From: Saprospiraceae bacterium
Lineage (GTDB): Bacteria > Bacteroidota > Bacteroidia > Chitinophagales > Saprospiraceae
Direction of reading: 5' to 3'
NCBI GenBank assembly: GCA_020850225.1
Contig: JADZFD010000015.1
Location: 62,001 to 126,000 of the forward strand
DNA length: 64,000 bases
The translations under genes were made by a program, and so were the position numbers. Each line of letters begins with the position of its first letter. The first letter of the stretch is position 1. Positions 44,268 to 53,831 of this stretch are shown here, piece by piece. Under the pieces are notes generated by a model. That model was not told the origin of the DNA. It did not search any database and saw only the letters and a program-made list of their open reading frames with translations.

Positions 44268-47021
44268 ATGCTTAAACGATTATCAGGATATTTATTCATC
44301 ATTTACTGTCTGTTTAATACAAATTTAACATATGGTCAGAAAGTTACGGGCAGATTGCTGGATTCTCTTAGTCAACAACCTCAACCGGGAGTTAAAGTTA
44401 TATTACAGCATACGGATTATGAAGCCTATAGTAATGGCTTGGGAAATTTTACATTCTTTGATGTGAAGCCTGGTAATTATTCCTTGATACGTACGTCCGG
44501 TAATAGTCAGAATATACTGAGGACTTTCAATATAATTGATGAAGATGTGCAGCTTGGAGATTTGTTTATTAAAATAAATGTAGAAGCTTATAATGATATT
44601 ACGGTGATTGACGTAATGGATCTGGCAGGAATCGAAAATGAAAATGATAACTTTTCAAGTGTATTGTCAGCAGGATGGGATCCGTTTCTGAATGCAGCCA
44701 ACTTTAATCTCGGTGCCGGTAGATTCAGACCACGCGGATATTTTAATGAAGAATCTGAAATGCTTCTGAATGGTATGGTTATGAACGATCAGGATGACGG
44801 TCGGGTACTCTGGTCAGCCTGGAGCAGTCTCAACGATGTCATGAAGAGCAGATCCAATATTATTAATCTGAATGCTGGAGATTATTCTTTTGGCGGCATC
44901 GGAGGTGCTTCCTATATTGACCTCAGAGCATCTTCCATTCGCCCGACTAAGAAAATAACATATTCCAATTCGAACCGTACTTTTCAGCATAGACTGATGG
45001 GTACATATGCTACAGGTATGATGAAAAATGGTTGGGGTTTAGCCGCTTCAGTTTCACATTCATATGCTGATCAGGGCTACGTCAAAGGAACTTATCTGCA
45101 GAATAATTCTTATTTTCTTTCAGTCGACAGAAAATTAGGACAAAATCACCTGTTAAACCTTGTCATTTTAGGTGCTCCTCAATTTAGAGGGCGTTCAACT
45201 GGTGCTATTCAGGAAATGTATGATCTGGCAGGTACCAATTACTATAATCCGAACTGGGGATATCAGGATGGAAAAATCCGTAACAGCCGCGAATATAAAA
45301 TTCATCAGCCTATCAGTACACTCAGACATAACTGGAAAATATCGTCCAAATCTGATTTGACAACTACTTTGGGTGCACAAATCGGAAACAGCGGATCTAC
45401 CAGACTGGATTGGTATGAAGCTCCTGACCCACGACCTGATTATTACAGAAGGTTGCCAAGCTATGCGACGGACAATGTACTGAAAGAACAAATTACCGCT
45501 TTTTACACGGGTAGTGAAGCAAACAGACAACTCAATTGGGCAGAATTATATGCTGCCAATGCAACTCGAAACTATACAATCCATAATGTGAATGGCATAG
45601 CAGGTAATGATATTAGTGGAAAACTGGCGGCATATATCCAGGAATCTGAGAATTATGATAATCAGAAACTACAATTTAATAGCGTGATTAATACTTCTTT
45701 ATCCAACAGTATAAGCTTTGCTGGTGGATTGCAATATATGTATGATAAGGTACATTATTATCGTAGGGTAGAAGATTTGTTGGGTGCCGATTTCTATATT
45801 GACTTTAATAAATTTGCAGAAAGGGATTATCCTTCAAACCCGGATGCCGGTCAGAACGACCTGAATCATCCGAACAGGGTAGTATATGAAGGAGATATTT
45901 ACGGACACAATTATAATATTATTAATGGAAGAGGTACTGTCTGGGGACAATTTACTTTCAAAACGGCAAAATGGGATTATGTTGCCGGATTGTCTTTAGC
46001 ACAACAGACTTTCTACAGGGATGGACTGACTAAAGTCGGTTTATTTCCGGATGATTCATATGGAAAATCCGAAGTACAGTCTTTCTTCAATTATGCAGGG
46101 AAAGCAGGTATAACGTATAAGATGAATGGACGTAATTATTTTGTTCTCAATGGCTCCTACAGGACAAGGGCTCCTTTTGCCAATGAAAGCTATCTGTCGC
46201 CTCGTGTACGTGATGAAGTCGTAGATAATCTCAAAAACGAAAAGATTACTGCGGTTGATCTATCATATCTGGCGAGATATACCAATTTTAAAGCTCGTGT
46301 ATCGGCGTTTTTTACACAATACGATGATAAAATAACAAATGATGTGTTTTATCATGAAGATTTCAGGACTTTTGTCAATTATGTCATGACGGATATTGAT
46401 AGCAGACATATGGGTGTGGAGTTAGGATTTGACTATAGTTTGAATTCCAGAATGGACATTAAAGGTGCATTTTCCGTAGGTCAGTATTACTACACAAACC
46501 GTCCAAAGGCGACTATTTCCAGAGATAACAGTTCAGAAAATATTGTAACTGACAGGGTCGTTTATATTGAAAATTATTATGTACCAGGAACGCCTCAGAC
46601 TGCCGGTACTATTGGCTTAACATACAGAAACACCAAATACTGGACTTTTAACGTCAATGTAAATGGATTTGCACAGAATTATCTTTCATTCAATCCGGAC
46701 AGAAGAACTGAAGAAGGTGTGAAAGATATATATATATATGGTGACAGTGAATGGTACCATCAGATAGTTGATGAAGTGAAACTGAAGGATAATTTTACTG
46801 TAGATGCAGGAATTGGTAAATCGATAAGATTTAAAAACAATTCTTACCTAAGAATCAATCTGAATATTGGCAACCTGCTCAATAATCAAAGTTTTGTTAC
46901 GGGTGGTTTTGAACAATACAGGTTTGACTTTGCAAGCAAAAATATCAACAAATTTCCTCCAAGATATTTTTATGCATACGGCTTAAACTACAACTTAGGT
47001 GTTGCATATTTATTCCCTTGA
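44268..47021 (+). CDS. TonB-dependent receptor of a probable phosphoester/nucleic-acid uptake locus
   Basis: A 917-residue outer-membrane receptor: signal peptide (about 1-23, NLTYGQ), CarboxypepD regulatory-like domain (about 25-100, GRLLDSLSQQPQPGVKVIL), plug region (about 115-230; FRPRGYFNEESEMLLNGMVM, GGIGGASYIDLRA), and a barrel ending YAYGLNYNLGVAYLFP. It is followed after 50 bp by a DUF5689 lipoprotein, and a secreted EEP-family enzyme is divergently encoded. In Bacteroidota such receptor-DUF5689-nuclease groupings are linked, by my recollection, to DNA or phosphate scavenging; the substrate here is inferred. Confidence 0.9.
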   Translation: MLKRLSGYLFIIYCLFNTNLTYGQKVTGRLLDSLSQQPQPGVKVILQHTDYEAYSNGLGNFTFFDVKPGNYSLIRTSGNSQNILRTFNIIDEDVQLGDLFIKINVEAYNDITVIDVMDLAGIENENDNFSSVLSAGWDPFLNAANFNLGAGRFRPRGYFNEESEMLLNGMVMNDQDDGRVLWSAWSSLNDVMKSRSNIINLNAGDYSFGGIGGASYIDLRASSIRPTKKITYSNSNRTFQHRLMGTYATGMMKNGWGLAASVSHSYADQGYVKGTYLQNNSYFLSVDRKLGQNHLLNLVILGAPQFRGRSTGAIQEMYDLAGTNYYNPNWGYQDGKIRNSREYKIHQPISTLRHNWKISSKSDLTTTLGAQIGNSGSTRLDWYEAPDPRPDYYRRLPSYATDNVLKEQITAFYTGSEANRQLNWAELYAANATRNYTIHNVNGIAGNDISGKLAAYIQESENYDNQKLQFNSVINTSLSNSISFAGGLQYMYDKVHYYRRVEDLLGADFYIDFNKFAERDYPSNPDAGQNDLNHPNRVVYEGDIYGHNYNIINGRGTVWGQFTFKTAKWDYVAGLSLAQQTFYRDGLTKVGLFPDDSYGKSEVQSFFNYAGKAGITYKMNGRNYFVLNGSYRTRAPFANESYLSPRVRDEVVDNLKNEKITAVDLSYLARYTNFKARVSAFFTQYDDKITNDVFYHEDFRTFVNYVMTDIDSRHMGVELGFDYSLNSRMDIKGAFSVGQYYYTNRPKATISRDNSSENIVTDRVVYIENYYVPGTPQTAGTIGLTYRNTKYWTFNVNVNGFAQNYLSFNPDRRTEEGVKDIYIYGDSEWYHQIVDEVKLKDNFTVDAGIGKSIRFKNNSYLRINLNIGNLLNNQSFVTGGFEQYRFDFASKNINKFPPRYFYAYGLNYNLGVAYLFP

Positions 47022-47071
47022 TCGTTTCAATAAATAATAGTATTAAAATAAATAGTTAAATACAAATACAA

Positions 47072-49165
47072 ATGAAATCAGTAATTCAAAATTTTGGGTT
47101 AGCCCTGGCAGTTCTTTTTTCAATGTTCCATGTTACAGGTTGTCTGAAAGGTGATTTTGACACACCACCCTCGAATATTCCTGAGATTAAAAATGAACAG
47201 ATTATCACATTTGATCAGATGTTTGAAAAATTAGTAACAGGTAAGATCACCAGTATCAATGATGATAAATATATAGAAGCATTGGTCGTAGCGGATGACC
47301 AGTCAGGAAATATATTTAAAAGTTTGATACTTAAGGATATGAGAGGCGAAAAAGGGATAAGCATGAGCATTGATGAAAATGAATTACACGCCTTATATCC
47401 AACTGGTCAGGTAGTTTACGTATCATTGAAAGATCTGGCGATTGGTTATTATGAAGGTCTTCCTACTTTAGGGGTTAATTCAGGAAGTACTGTTGGTAGG
47501 ATTCCTGCAAGTCTTATACGGTCTGTAATGGTTAAATCCGGTCGCACGGCGTCTGTCGAACCGATTAAGGTGAAAGTATCAGAACTTAACAGCAGTCATC
47601 TGAACAGATTGATTCAATTGGATAATATGCAGTTTGAAACTGCAACACCTTCAACTACCTATGCAGATGCAAATCCTGCCAGCCCACAGTCAGTCAATCA
47701 CAATCTTATTGATTGTGACAACAATAAATTGGTTTTAAGGAATAGTGGTTTTGCCTCTTTCGCATCACAGGTAGTGCCACAGGGGAATGGATCTATAATT
47801 TGTGTATACAGTTATTACAGGAATGCTGCACAATTGCTTATTCGTGATGTGACGGATCTAAATTTCACCGGAGAGCGGTGTGGCGGTGGTGGCGGAACAA
47901 CCGGTAGCCGTATTTCGATTAAAGATTTGCGTGAAAAGTATACAGGTAAAGATGTTACGCTTACGGATGGTTTTATTCAGGGTGTAGTTATTTCAGATAT
48001 TTCCAATAAGAATATCAATGGTCAGAATATGGTCGTTCAGGATGGAGATTACGGTATTTTACTCAGATATAAGGCTGCTATCAATGTCCCTTTAGGCAGC
48101 GAAGTTAAGGTAAGCCTAAAAGGTGGACTTTTAGCTCCATACAAAGGATTGATGCAGGTTCAGAATCTGGACAATCAGGGTGTGGAAGTTGTAGGCAGCA
48201 ATAAAAGTGTGACTCCCAAGGTACTTACCATTTCGCAGATAGATCTCAAGGTGCATGAATCTACCTTAGTACAAATACAGAATGCAACGCTGACAGGTGG
48301 CAGCAAATATTCAGACAGAACCGTAAAATTGAGTGATGCTTCAGGAGAAGTTGCTTTTTTTACAAATGAGAGTGCAACATTTGCAGGTCAGCCACTGGCA
48401 AACGGAACCATTGGCGTAACGGCTATAGTTTCTAATTTTGATGGTAAGCAGCTGTATATCCGTAATCTGGGTGATATATCCGGCGGTAAGCCATGTGACC
48501 CGAACGACCCTAATGCTGATTGTGACGGTGATGGAGTGGTTAATGGACAGGATTGTGCTCCTGCCAATCCGTCTGTTTATCCGGGAGCAGCTTGCGATGA
48601 CGGAGATCCATCAACCATTAATGATCAGTATGATAGTCAGTGTGTTTGTAAGGGGACACCTGGTGGAAGCGGTGGTATTAATGAAAACTTCTCCTCTCAG
48701 ACAGATGGTCAGGATATCAAAATCAATGGTTGGGATAATGTCAATGTTAAAGGCAACAGAAAGTGGCTCACGAAGTATTTTGCCGGTGATAAAAATTTCT
48801 ATGCTCAGGCAACCGCTTTTGGAAATACAGGCCCTGCAGAGATGGAAGCATGGTTGATAACACCTGTAATCAACACGGATAATACTTCCGATCTTAGTTT
48901 GAAAACTTCTTTCCAGAGCTGGGTACATGATGGACTTTCTATATGGGTTACTACCAATTATACTGGAGATCCTTCCACTACAATCTGGCAGGAAGTAAAA
49001 GGGCTGAGAATCGCTACCAAAGGAGATGTCAATCAGGAATGGGTTCCTTCAGGTACAGTCAGTCTCAAATCCTATGGGAAAAATCTAAGAATTGGTTTCA
49101 AACATGTTGGTAGTCAGGCTGCGAATACAACATCCTACAGAATTGATGATATCCTTGTGAAGTAA
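47072..49165 (+). CDS. DUF5689 lipoprotein with choice-of-anchor J domain
   Basis: A 697-residue lipoprotein with lipobox VTGC (C24). Two DUF5689-type OB-like units lie at about 40-270 (KYIEALVVADDQSGNIFKSL, GQVVYVSLKDLAIGYYEG) and 280-470 (LTDGFIQGVVISDISNKN, EVKVSLKGGLLAPYKGL). A Ca-binding-like linker (about 472-525, PNDPNADCDGDGVVNGQDC) leads to a choice-of-anchor J/cleaved-adhesin-like domain (about 535-697, WDNVNVKGNRKWLTKYF, WLITPVINTDN). It sits on the outer membrane beside the TonB receptor encoded 50 bp upstream, and may play the SusD-like capture role. A strong terminator follows. Confidence 0.85.
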   Translation: MKSVIQNFGLALAVLFSMFHVTGCLKGDFDTPPSNIPEIKNEQIITFDQMFEKLVTGKITSINDDKYIEALVVADDQSGNIFKSLILKDMRGEKGISMSIDENELHALYPTGQVVYVSLKDLAIGYYEGLPTLGVNSGSTVGRIPASLIRSVMVKSGRTASVEPIKVKVSELNSSHLNRLIQLDNMQFETATPSTTYADANPASPQSVNHNLIDCDNNKLVLRNSGFASFASQVVPQGNGSIICVYSYYRNAAQLLIRDVTDLNFTGERCGGGGGTTGSRISIKDLREKYTGKDVTLTDGFIQGVVISDISNKNINGQNMVVQDGDYGILLRYKAAINVPLGSEVKVSLKGGLLAPYKGLMQVQNLDNQGVEVVGSNKSVTPKVLTISQIDLKVHESTLVQIQNATLTGGSKYSDRTVKLSDASGEVAFFTNESATFAGQPLANGTIGVTAIVSNFDGKQLYIRNLGDISGGKPCDPNDPNADCDGDGVVNGQDCAPANPSVYPGAACDDGDPSTINDQYDSQCVCKGTPGGSGGINENFSSQTDGQDIKINGWDNVNVKGNRKWLTKYFAGDKNFYAQATAFGNTGPAEMEAWLITPVINTDNTSDLSLKTSFQSWVHDGLSIWVTTNYTGDPSTTIWQEVKGLRIATKGDVNQEWVPSGTVSLKSYGKNLRIGFKHVGSQAANTTSYRIDDILVK

Positions 49166-49226
49166 TATTATATTAAACGATTATAATAAGGTTTGAAAAT
49201 AAATCTGTAAGTCTTATAAATTAATG

Positions 49227-49278
49227 ATACGTTTCCATTGTAATTAAATGATGGTTATAATGGAAACGTATTTTATTT
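49227..49278 (+). terminator. Rho-independent terminator after the DUF5689 gene
   Basis: ATACGTTTCCATT (49227-49239) pairs perfectly with AATGGAAACGTAT (49259-49271), followed by TTTATTTTG, 62 bp after the DUF5689 stop codon. Confidence 0.75.
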
Positions 49279-49323
49279 TGAATATATAGTATGATGTATT
49301 ATTTTTGGAGTTGGTTGTATTGA

Positions 49324-49351
49324 AATAATTAATAATTAATAATTAATAATT
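49324..49351. repeat. Four perfect AATAATT heptanucleotide repeats
   Basis: Four uninterrupted 7-bp copies of AATAATT lie between the DUF5689 terminator and the LytTR regulator stop codon. This is intergenic simple sequence; copy number may vary between strains. Confidence 0.8.
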
Positions 49352-49376
49352 TATAATTATTAATATATGAGAATAG

Positions 49377-50108
49377 TTATAACTTGTTGTCAGAAACAAT
49401 GTCCATCAATTCATCCCTGTAGTTTTTACCTATGGGAAGTTGTTTGATTTTGCCTGATTCCATGAGTTCGACCATGTTGCCAAGGATGGCAGATATCTTT
49501 TTTATATTTACGATGTAAGACCTGTGAATCCTCTTAAATTTGTTAACAGGTAACTTGTCTTCGAGACTTTTCATTGTTTGTAGTGTAATTACCCGCCCAT
49601 TTTCCAAACGGATGATAACATAATCTTTCAAACCTTCGATATATAAAACGTTCTCAAAATCAACCTTGATTAATTTTTTATCGGCTTTGACAAAAATGAA
49701 ATCTTCACCACCTTCAATCGTATTATTATCTGATTCGGATGTCGTTTTTCGTTTGGATATTTTATCAGTTACCTTATTGACAGCCTTCATAAATCGTTCA
49801 AGAGAAATGGGTTTCAACAGATAATCCGTAGCATCCAGTTCGAAGCCCTGAACTGCATAATCAGCATGTGCTGTTGTAAATACGACACATGGTGGATGGG
49901 TTAGGGTTTTCAGGAAGTCTATACCGGATAGCAACGGCATCTGGATATCCAGAAACATAAGGTCTATCTGTTGTGACTTCAGGATATCATTGGCTTCAAG
50001 TGCGTCATTACAAATCGAAACCAGTTCCAATTCAGGCATTTTGCTGACATAAGTCTCCAGAATTTCCTGTGCCAGTGGTTCGTCATCTACAATTATTACA
50101 CGTATCAT
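49377..50108 (-). CDS. LytTR-family response regulator
   Basis: A 243-residue regulator. Receiver domain with D8-D9, phospho-acceptor D54 in LMFLDIQMP, and K98 in YLLKPI. From about residue 135 the LytTR DNA-binding domain follows (FIFVKADKKLIKVDFENVLYIEGLKDYVII, FKRIHRSYIVNIKKI). The cognate kinase is encoded 25 bp upstream on the same strand. Targets are not evident; neighbours on either side are separate units. Confidence 0.92.
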   Translation of the reverse strand: MIRVIIVDDEPLAQEILETYVSKMPELELVSICNDALEANDILKSQQIDLMFLDIQMPLLSGIDFLKTLTHPPCVVFTTAHADYAVQGFELDATDYLLKPISLERFMKAVNKVTDKISKRKTTSESDNNTIEGGEDFIFVKADKKLIKVDFENVLYIEGLKDYVIIRLENGRVITLQTMKSLEDKLPVNKFKRIHRSYIVNIKKISAILGNMVELMESGKIKQLPIGKNYRDELMDIVSDNKL

Positions 50109-50133
50109 AGGGTGTGTTGATTTTATTTGGTTT

Positions 50134-51216
50134 TTAAAAAATTAAATTATTATTGAGGTTAAGGTCAAGATTTACCACATAGGTATTGGGGGTTTCTACG
50201 ATTTCAAGTTTGTGATTTTCAGGATACAAAATATCCATACGCCTTTTTACATTGATGAGTCCGATACCACCTGAACGTTTTTCTGCGATTTTTGGGATGG
50301 AAACAGATCTTGAGTTTTGAATTTTCATCGAAAGATTATTATCATTCACATCAATATACAATTGTACATATCCCGGATTATTTGTGTTTTTTACACCATG
50401 TTTAAATGCATTCTCAAGGAATGGAATCAAAAGTAAGGGAGCAATCCTGTTATGTTCTGTCTTACCCGTAATATCAAATTCAATTTCCAGTTTATCTCCG
50501 TGTCTCAATTTTTCAAGTTCAATATAGTTTTGCATATATTTGATTTCTTTATCCAGAGCTACATCTTTTTCATTGCATTCATAGAGCATGTATCGCATCA
50601 TTTCTGATAGTTTGAGTACTATTTCCGGAGCTAAATCTGATTTTTTAAGTGTTAAGGCATATAGACTGTTTAATGTGTTGAACAGGAAATGCGGGTTGAT
50701 CTGGGACTTTAGAAATTTCAGCTCAGATTGAAGAGTCTGATTTTCCAGCTCTCTGTTTTCTCTTTGCTGTCTCAGCCAGTCGATTATTATCAGATAAATA
50801 GTAGTATAAAGTCCGGCAATAAACAACGTAAAAAAAACATATATCTGATTGCTAACATACATAGCCTGCGCCTCTGGATTACCATTTGCCAGTATAAATA
50901 GAAAAAAAGTTCGTATTGGTGTCATCACTAATGAAACCAATACCAGGCTGATCAGGTGCCTGAAGATTTTTTTGTCTTTAATGTATTGGGGGAAAAGAAA
51001 TAACATATCAGTATACGCAACCAGAGCATAGAAAAAGACTGCTGTAAATGCAATGGCAAGGGATTCGAAAAATGAAGTTTGTGTAATGTTGGCAAAGAAA
51101 ATAACAAAATACAAGAGCACCCAAAATAAAAGATGATATTTAAGCGTACTTCTGGAGAAGCCAGCTATGTTATTTGATGAACCTGCCTTTATAAATACCA
51201 TATTCATATAGTACAT
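50134..51216 (-). CDS. LytS/YehU-type sensor histidine kinase
   Basis: A 360-residue membrane kinase from the ATG at 51216; an upstream in-frame TTG overlaps the promoter element, and ATGs at 51207 and 51201 are also possible. Four transmembrane helices (about 25-150) precede the His_kinase domain with the phospho-acceptor in QINPHFLFNTLNSLYAL and the ATPase N-box LLLIPFLENAFKHGV, then SGGIGLINVKRRMDILY. It phosphorylates the LytTR regulator encoded next. The N-terminal membrane part has no recognised sensor module. Confidence 0.88.
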   Translation of the reverse strand: MYYMNMVFIKAGSSNNIAGFSRSTLKYHLLFWVLLYFVIFFANITQTSFFESLAIAFTAVFFYALVAYTDMLFLFPQYIKDKKIFRHLISLVLVSLVMTPIRTFFLFILANGNPEAQAMYVSNQIYVFFTLFIAGLYTTIYLIIIDWLRQQRENRELENQTLQSELKFLKSQINPHFLFNTLNSLYALTLKKSDLAPEIVLKLSEMMRYMLYECNEKDVALDKEIKYMQNYIELEKLRHGDKLEIEFDITGKTEHNRIAPLLLIPFLENAFKHGVKNTNNPGYVQLYIDVNDNNLSMKIQNSRSVSIPKIAEKRSGGIGLINVKRRMDILYPENHKLEIVETPNTYVVNLDLNLNNNLIF

Positions 51217-51234
51217 TAAGATATATGATTGGTA

Positions 51235-51242
51235 CAAAATTA
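51235..51242 (-). promoter_or_regulatory. Candidate -7 element for the LytS/LytTR pair
   Basis: The reverse strand reads TAATTTTG, a perfect TAnnTTTG match. Transcription would start near 51228, which rules against the TTG at 51237 as start codon and favours the ATG at 51216. Confidence 0.45.
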
Positions 51243-51346
51243 CACAGACAAGACAAATATTACATCAATTAATAGATAAATCTATCAATATCATTGACAA
51301 AATCAAATTACGCTTTCGGTATTATGATTTAGAGTGATAATATTTT

Positions 51347-51354
51347 TACCTTTG
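51347..51354 (+). promoter_or_regulatory. TAnnTTTG element directly before the RluA gene
   Basis: TACCTTTG ends 4 nt before the ATG at 51359. A -7 element so close would place transcription start at or within a base or two of the start codon, i.e. a leaderless or near-leaderless mRNA. Confidence 0.4.
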
Positions 51355-51358
51355 CAGT

Positions 51359-52054
51359 ATGAGTAGATTAAGCAATGATTTATTGGATTTGGTAGTAATA
51401 TATGAGGACAATCATTTGATTGCTGTAAATAAACCTGCCGGTGTGCTGGTTCACGGTGATGAAACTGGTGACCGGACACTTGCAGACCAGGTTAAATCCT
51501 ACATCAAAATCAGGTACAATAAACCGGGTGATGTTTTTTTGGGTGTTATCCACAGATTGGATCGACCGGTGAGTGGCGTCGTTGTTTTTGCAAGAACCTC
51601 TAAGGCACTAACAAGAATGAATGAACTCATGAAAAACAAGACAATTACTAAAAACTATCTTGCGCTCGTTTCTAAAAGACCGGATCCGCTCTCTGACAGA
51701 TTAGTGCATCATATTATTAAAGACAGTACTAAAAATATAGTCAAAGCATTTGCTTCTGCCAAGTCCGGAACCAAAGAATCGATACTGGATTATGAAGTCA
51801 GGGGCGAATTAAATGGTAAAATATTGCTTGATGTACATCCGTTGACGGGGAGACCCCATCAGATACGTGCTCAGTTAAGTAAGATTAATTGTCCGATAAT
51901 CGGAGACCTTAAATATGGAGCTGAATATGCATTGCCCAATAAGTCCATAGCATTGCATTGTCGTGAGATGTCATTTGTACATCCGGTTACAGGTAGTAAT
52001 GTGGTCATCACAGCTGATGCACCCGAATATTTTCCCTGGGATACATTTAACTGA
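51359..52054 (+). CDS. RluA-family RNA pseudouridine synthase
   Basis: A 231-residue pseudouridine synthase. The catalytic Asp lies in VIHRLDRPVSGVVVFART; other family blocks are VVIYEDNHLIAVNKPAGVLVH and GRPHQIRAQLSKINCPIIGDLKYGA. No N-terminal S4 domain, so it is one of the shorter RluA/RluC-type enzymes; the modified RNA position (rRNA or tRNA) cannot be told. Convergent with the second ABC-F gene. Confidence 0.92.
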   Translation: MSRLSNDLLDLVVIYEDNHLIAVNKPAGVLVHGDETGDRTLADQVKSYIKIRYNKPGDVFLGVIHRLDRPVSGVVVFARTSKALTRMNELMKNKTITKNYLALVSKRPDPLSDRLVHHIIKDSTKNIVKAFASAKSGTKESILDYEVRGELNGKILLDVHPLTGRPHQIRAQLSKINCPIIGDLKYGAEYALPNKSIALHCREMSFVHPVTGSNVVITADAPEYFPWDTFN

Positions 52055-52114
52055 TAACTGAGTACCTGTATAGGATTAAACATACTAATACCTGTCTCTG
52101 GAATCATAATCAGA

Positions 52115-53752
52115 TTATTTCATCAATTCGATATCCCTTAGACTTTCCATACGGTTTCGTACAATGAAGTCATCGACCGTCTCAAAGTGTTCTATTACCC
52201 GTTTGTCTTTAAATTCAAATACCTTTTCGGCAAGTCCCTGAAGAAAATCCCTGTCGTGGGAAACCAAAATCAATGTACCGTCAAAGGTTAATAATGCTTC
52301 TTTTAATACGTCTTTGGATCTCAGGTCGAGGTGGTTGGTAGGTTCGTCAAGAATAAGCAGGTTGACAGGTTCGAGCAGCAGTTTTATCATGGCGAGACGC
52401 GTTCGCTCACCACCGGAAAGTGTACTAACCTTTTTGTCAATATCATCACCGGAAAACATGAAAGCACCCAGTATGTTTTTAATTTGAGTACGTATTTCAC
52501 CTTCAGCGACTTCATCAATGGTTTCAAAAACAGTCAAATCTGTTTTCAGCAGCGATGCCTGGTTCTGTGCAAAATATCCTATTTTCACATTGTGTCCCAA
52601 ATTACATTTGCCATGCACTTCTATTTCTCCCATGATGGCTTTGACCATTGTTGATTTACCTTCGCCATTACGTCCCAGAAAAGCTACTTTCTGACCTCTT
52701 TCTATTGCCATATTCGCATCTTTGAATACAATATGGTCACCATAGTTTTTGGATAGGTGTTCAACTATCAGCGGGTAATCGCCTGAACGTGGTGCCGGAG
52801 GAAATTTGAGTTTCAGGGATGAAGTGTCTATTTCGTCAATTTCTATGATGGTCATTTTCTCAAGCATCCTTTCGACTGAATTGACCTGATTGGCTTTGGA
52901 ATATGTTCCCTTGAAGCGTTCTATGAACTCTTTGCTCTCAGCGATGGTTTTTTGCTGATCCTTAAATGCTTTTATCTGAGAAGCACGGCGTTCTTCCCTA
53001 AGTTGCAGGTAGTGGCTGTAGTTGGCTTTGTAATCGTATATTCTGCCCATTGTCACCTCTATAGTGCGATTGGTGATGTTGTCGATAAATGTTTTGTCAT
53101 GAGAAATAACGATAACGGCTTTTGCTTTTTCAACCAGAAAGTTTTCAAGCCACACCACGGATTCAATATCGATATGGTTGGTAGGCTCGTCCAAAAGTAT
53201 GAGATCCGGTTTTTTAAGTAATATTTTGGCTAATTCAATACGCATTCTCCAGCCTCCACTGAATTCTGAAGTAGATCTTGTAAAGTCTTCACGTACGAAA
53301 CCAAGGCCAAGAAGCGTCTTTTCGATTTCAGCATCATAATTCACATCTTCCAAAGAATAGAATTTCTCACCGAGTTCGGAAGATTCCTCGATTATCTTCA
53401 TATACTCGTCTGATTCATAATCCGTTCGTGTCTCCAGTTCTTTGTTCAGAAATTGCATACGCTCCCTGATTCTGAGTACATCATCGAATGCTTTCATAGT
53501 TTCTTCAAAAACGGTACACGAATCTTCCGTCAGTAAATGCTGTGGTAAATAGGCAATAACACTAGACTGGTCTTTGCGTACATGACCACGTGTAGGCTTG
53601 GTGATACCGGCGATAATCTTCATCATTGTTGACTTGCCGGCGCCATTTTTGCCCATGAGGGCGATTTTGTCATCGTCATTTATGACAAATGATACATCGC
53701 CAAACAGCGTTTTGCCACTGAATTCTACGGTTAATCCTTCTACTGAAATCAT
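52115..53752 (-). CDS. ABC-F family ATPase (545-residue type)
   Basis: Two nucleotide-binding domains: Walker A GKNGAGKSTMMK and GRNGEGKSTMVK, signatures EFSGGWRMR and LSGGERTRLAM, Walker B LILLDEPTNHID and LLILDEPTNHLD. The ABC-F linker is present (FKDQQKTIAESKEFIERFKG). Unlike the protein at 39233 it lacks a long C-terminal coiled coil. It is probably a ribosome-associated translation factor of the Ybit/EttA group. It has its own TAnnTTTG promoter. Confidence 0.92.
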   Translation of the reverse strand: MISVEGLTVEFSGKTLFGDVSFVINDDDKIALMGKNGAGKSTMMKIIAGITKPTRGHVRKDQSSVIAYLPQHLLTEDSCTVFEETMKAFDDVLRIRERMQFLNKELETRTDYESDEYMKIIEESSELGEKFYSLEDVNYDAEIEKTLLGLGFVREDFTRSTSEFSGGWRMRIELAKILLKKPDLILLDEPTNHIDIESVVWLENFLVEKAKAVIVISHDKTFIDNITNRTIEVTMGRIYDYKANYSHYLQLREERRASQIKAFKDQQKTIAESKEFIERFKGTYSKANQVNSVERMLEKMTIIEIDEIDTSSLKLKFPPAPRSGDYPLIVEHLSKNYGDHIVFKDANMAIERGQKVAFLGRNGEGKSTMVKAIMGEIEVHGKCNLGHNVKIGYFAQNQASLLKTDLTVFETIDEVAEGEIRTQIKNILGAFMFSGDDIDKKVSTLSGGERTRLAMIKLLLEPVNLLILDEPTNHLDLRSKDVLKEALLTFDGTLILVSHDRDFLQGLAEKVFEFKDKRVIEHFETVDDFIVRNRMESLRDIELMK

Positions 53753-53772
53753 CTGATTTTTAAATTTGGCTG

Positions 53773-53780
53773 CAAAAATA
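53773..53780 (-). promoter_or_regulatory. Candidate -7 element for the 545-residue ABC-F gene
   Basis: The reverse strand reads TATTTTTG, a perfect TAnnTTTG match 21 nt before the start codon; a TTG lies 22 nt further upstream, slightly beyond the usual spacing. Confidence 0.45.
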
Positions 53781-53831
53781 TAAAAAATGATGATATAATA
53801 TCCAAACTGAGTTGAAGTAAACCTATCCGGA

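Noticed and set aside
48438..48857. 139-codon alternative forward frame
   Set aside because: Overlaps the DUF5689 lipoprotein in another frame and has a Met/Ile/Val-rich composition without domain signals.
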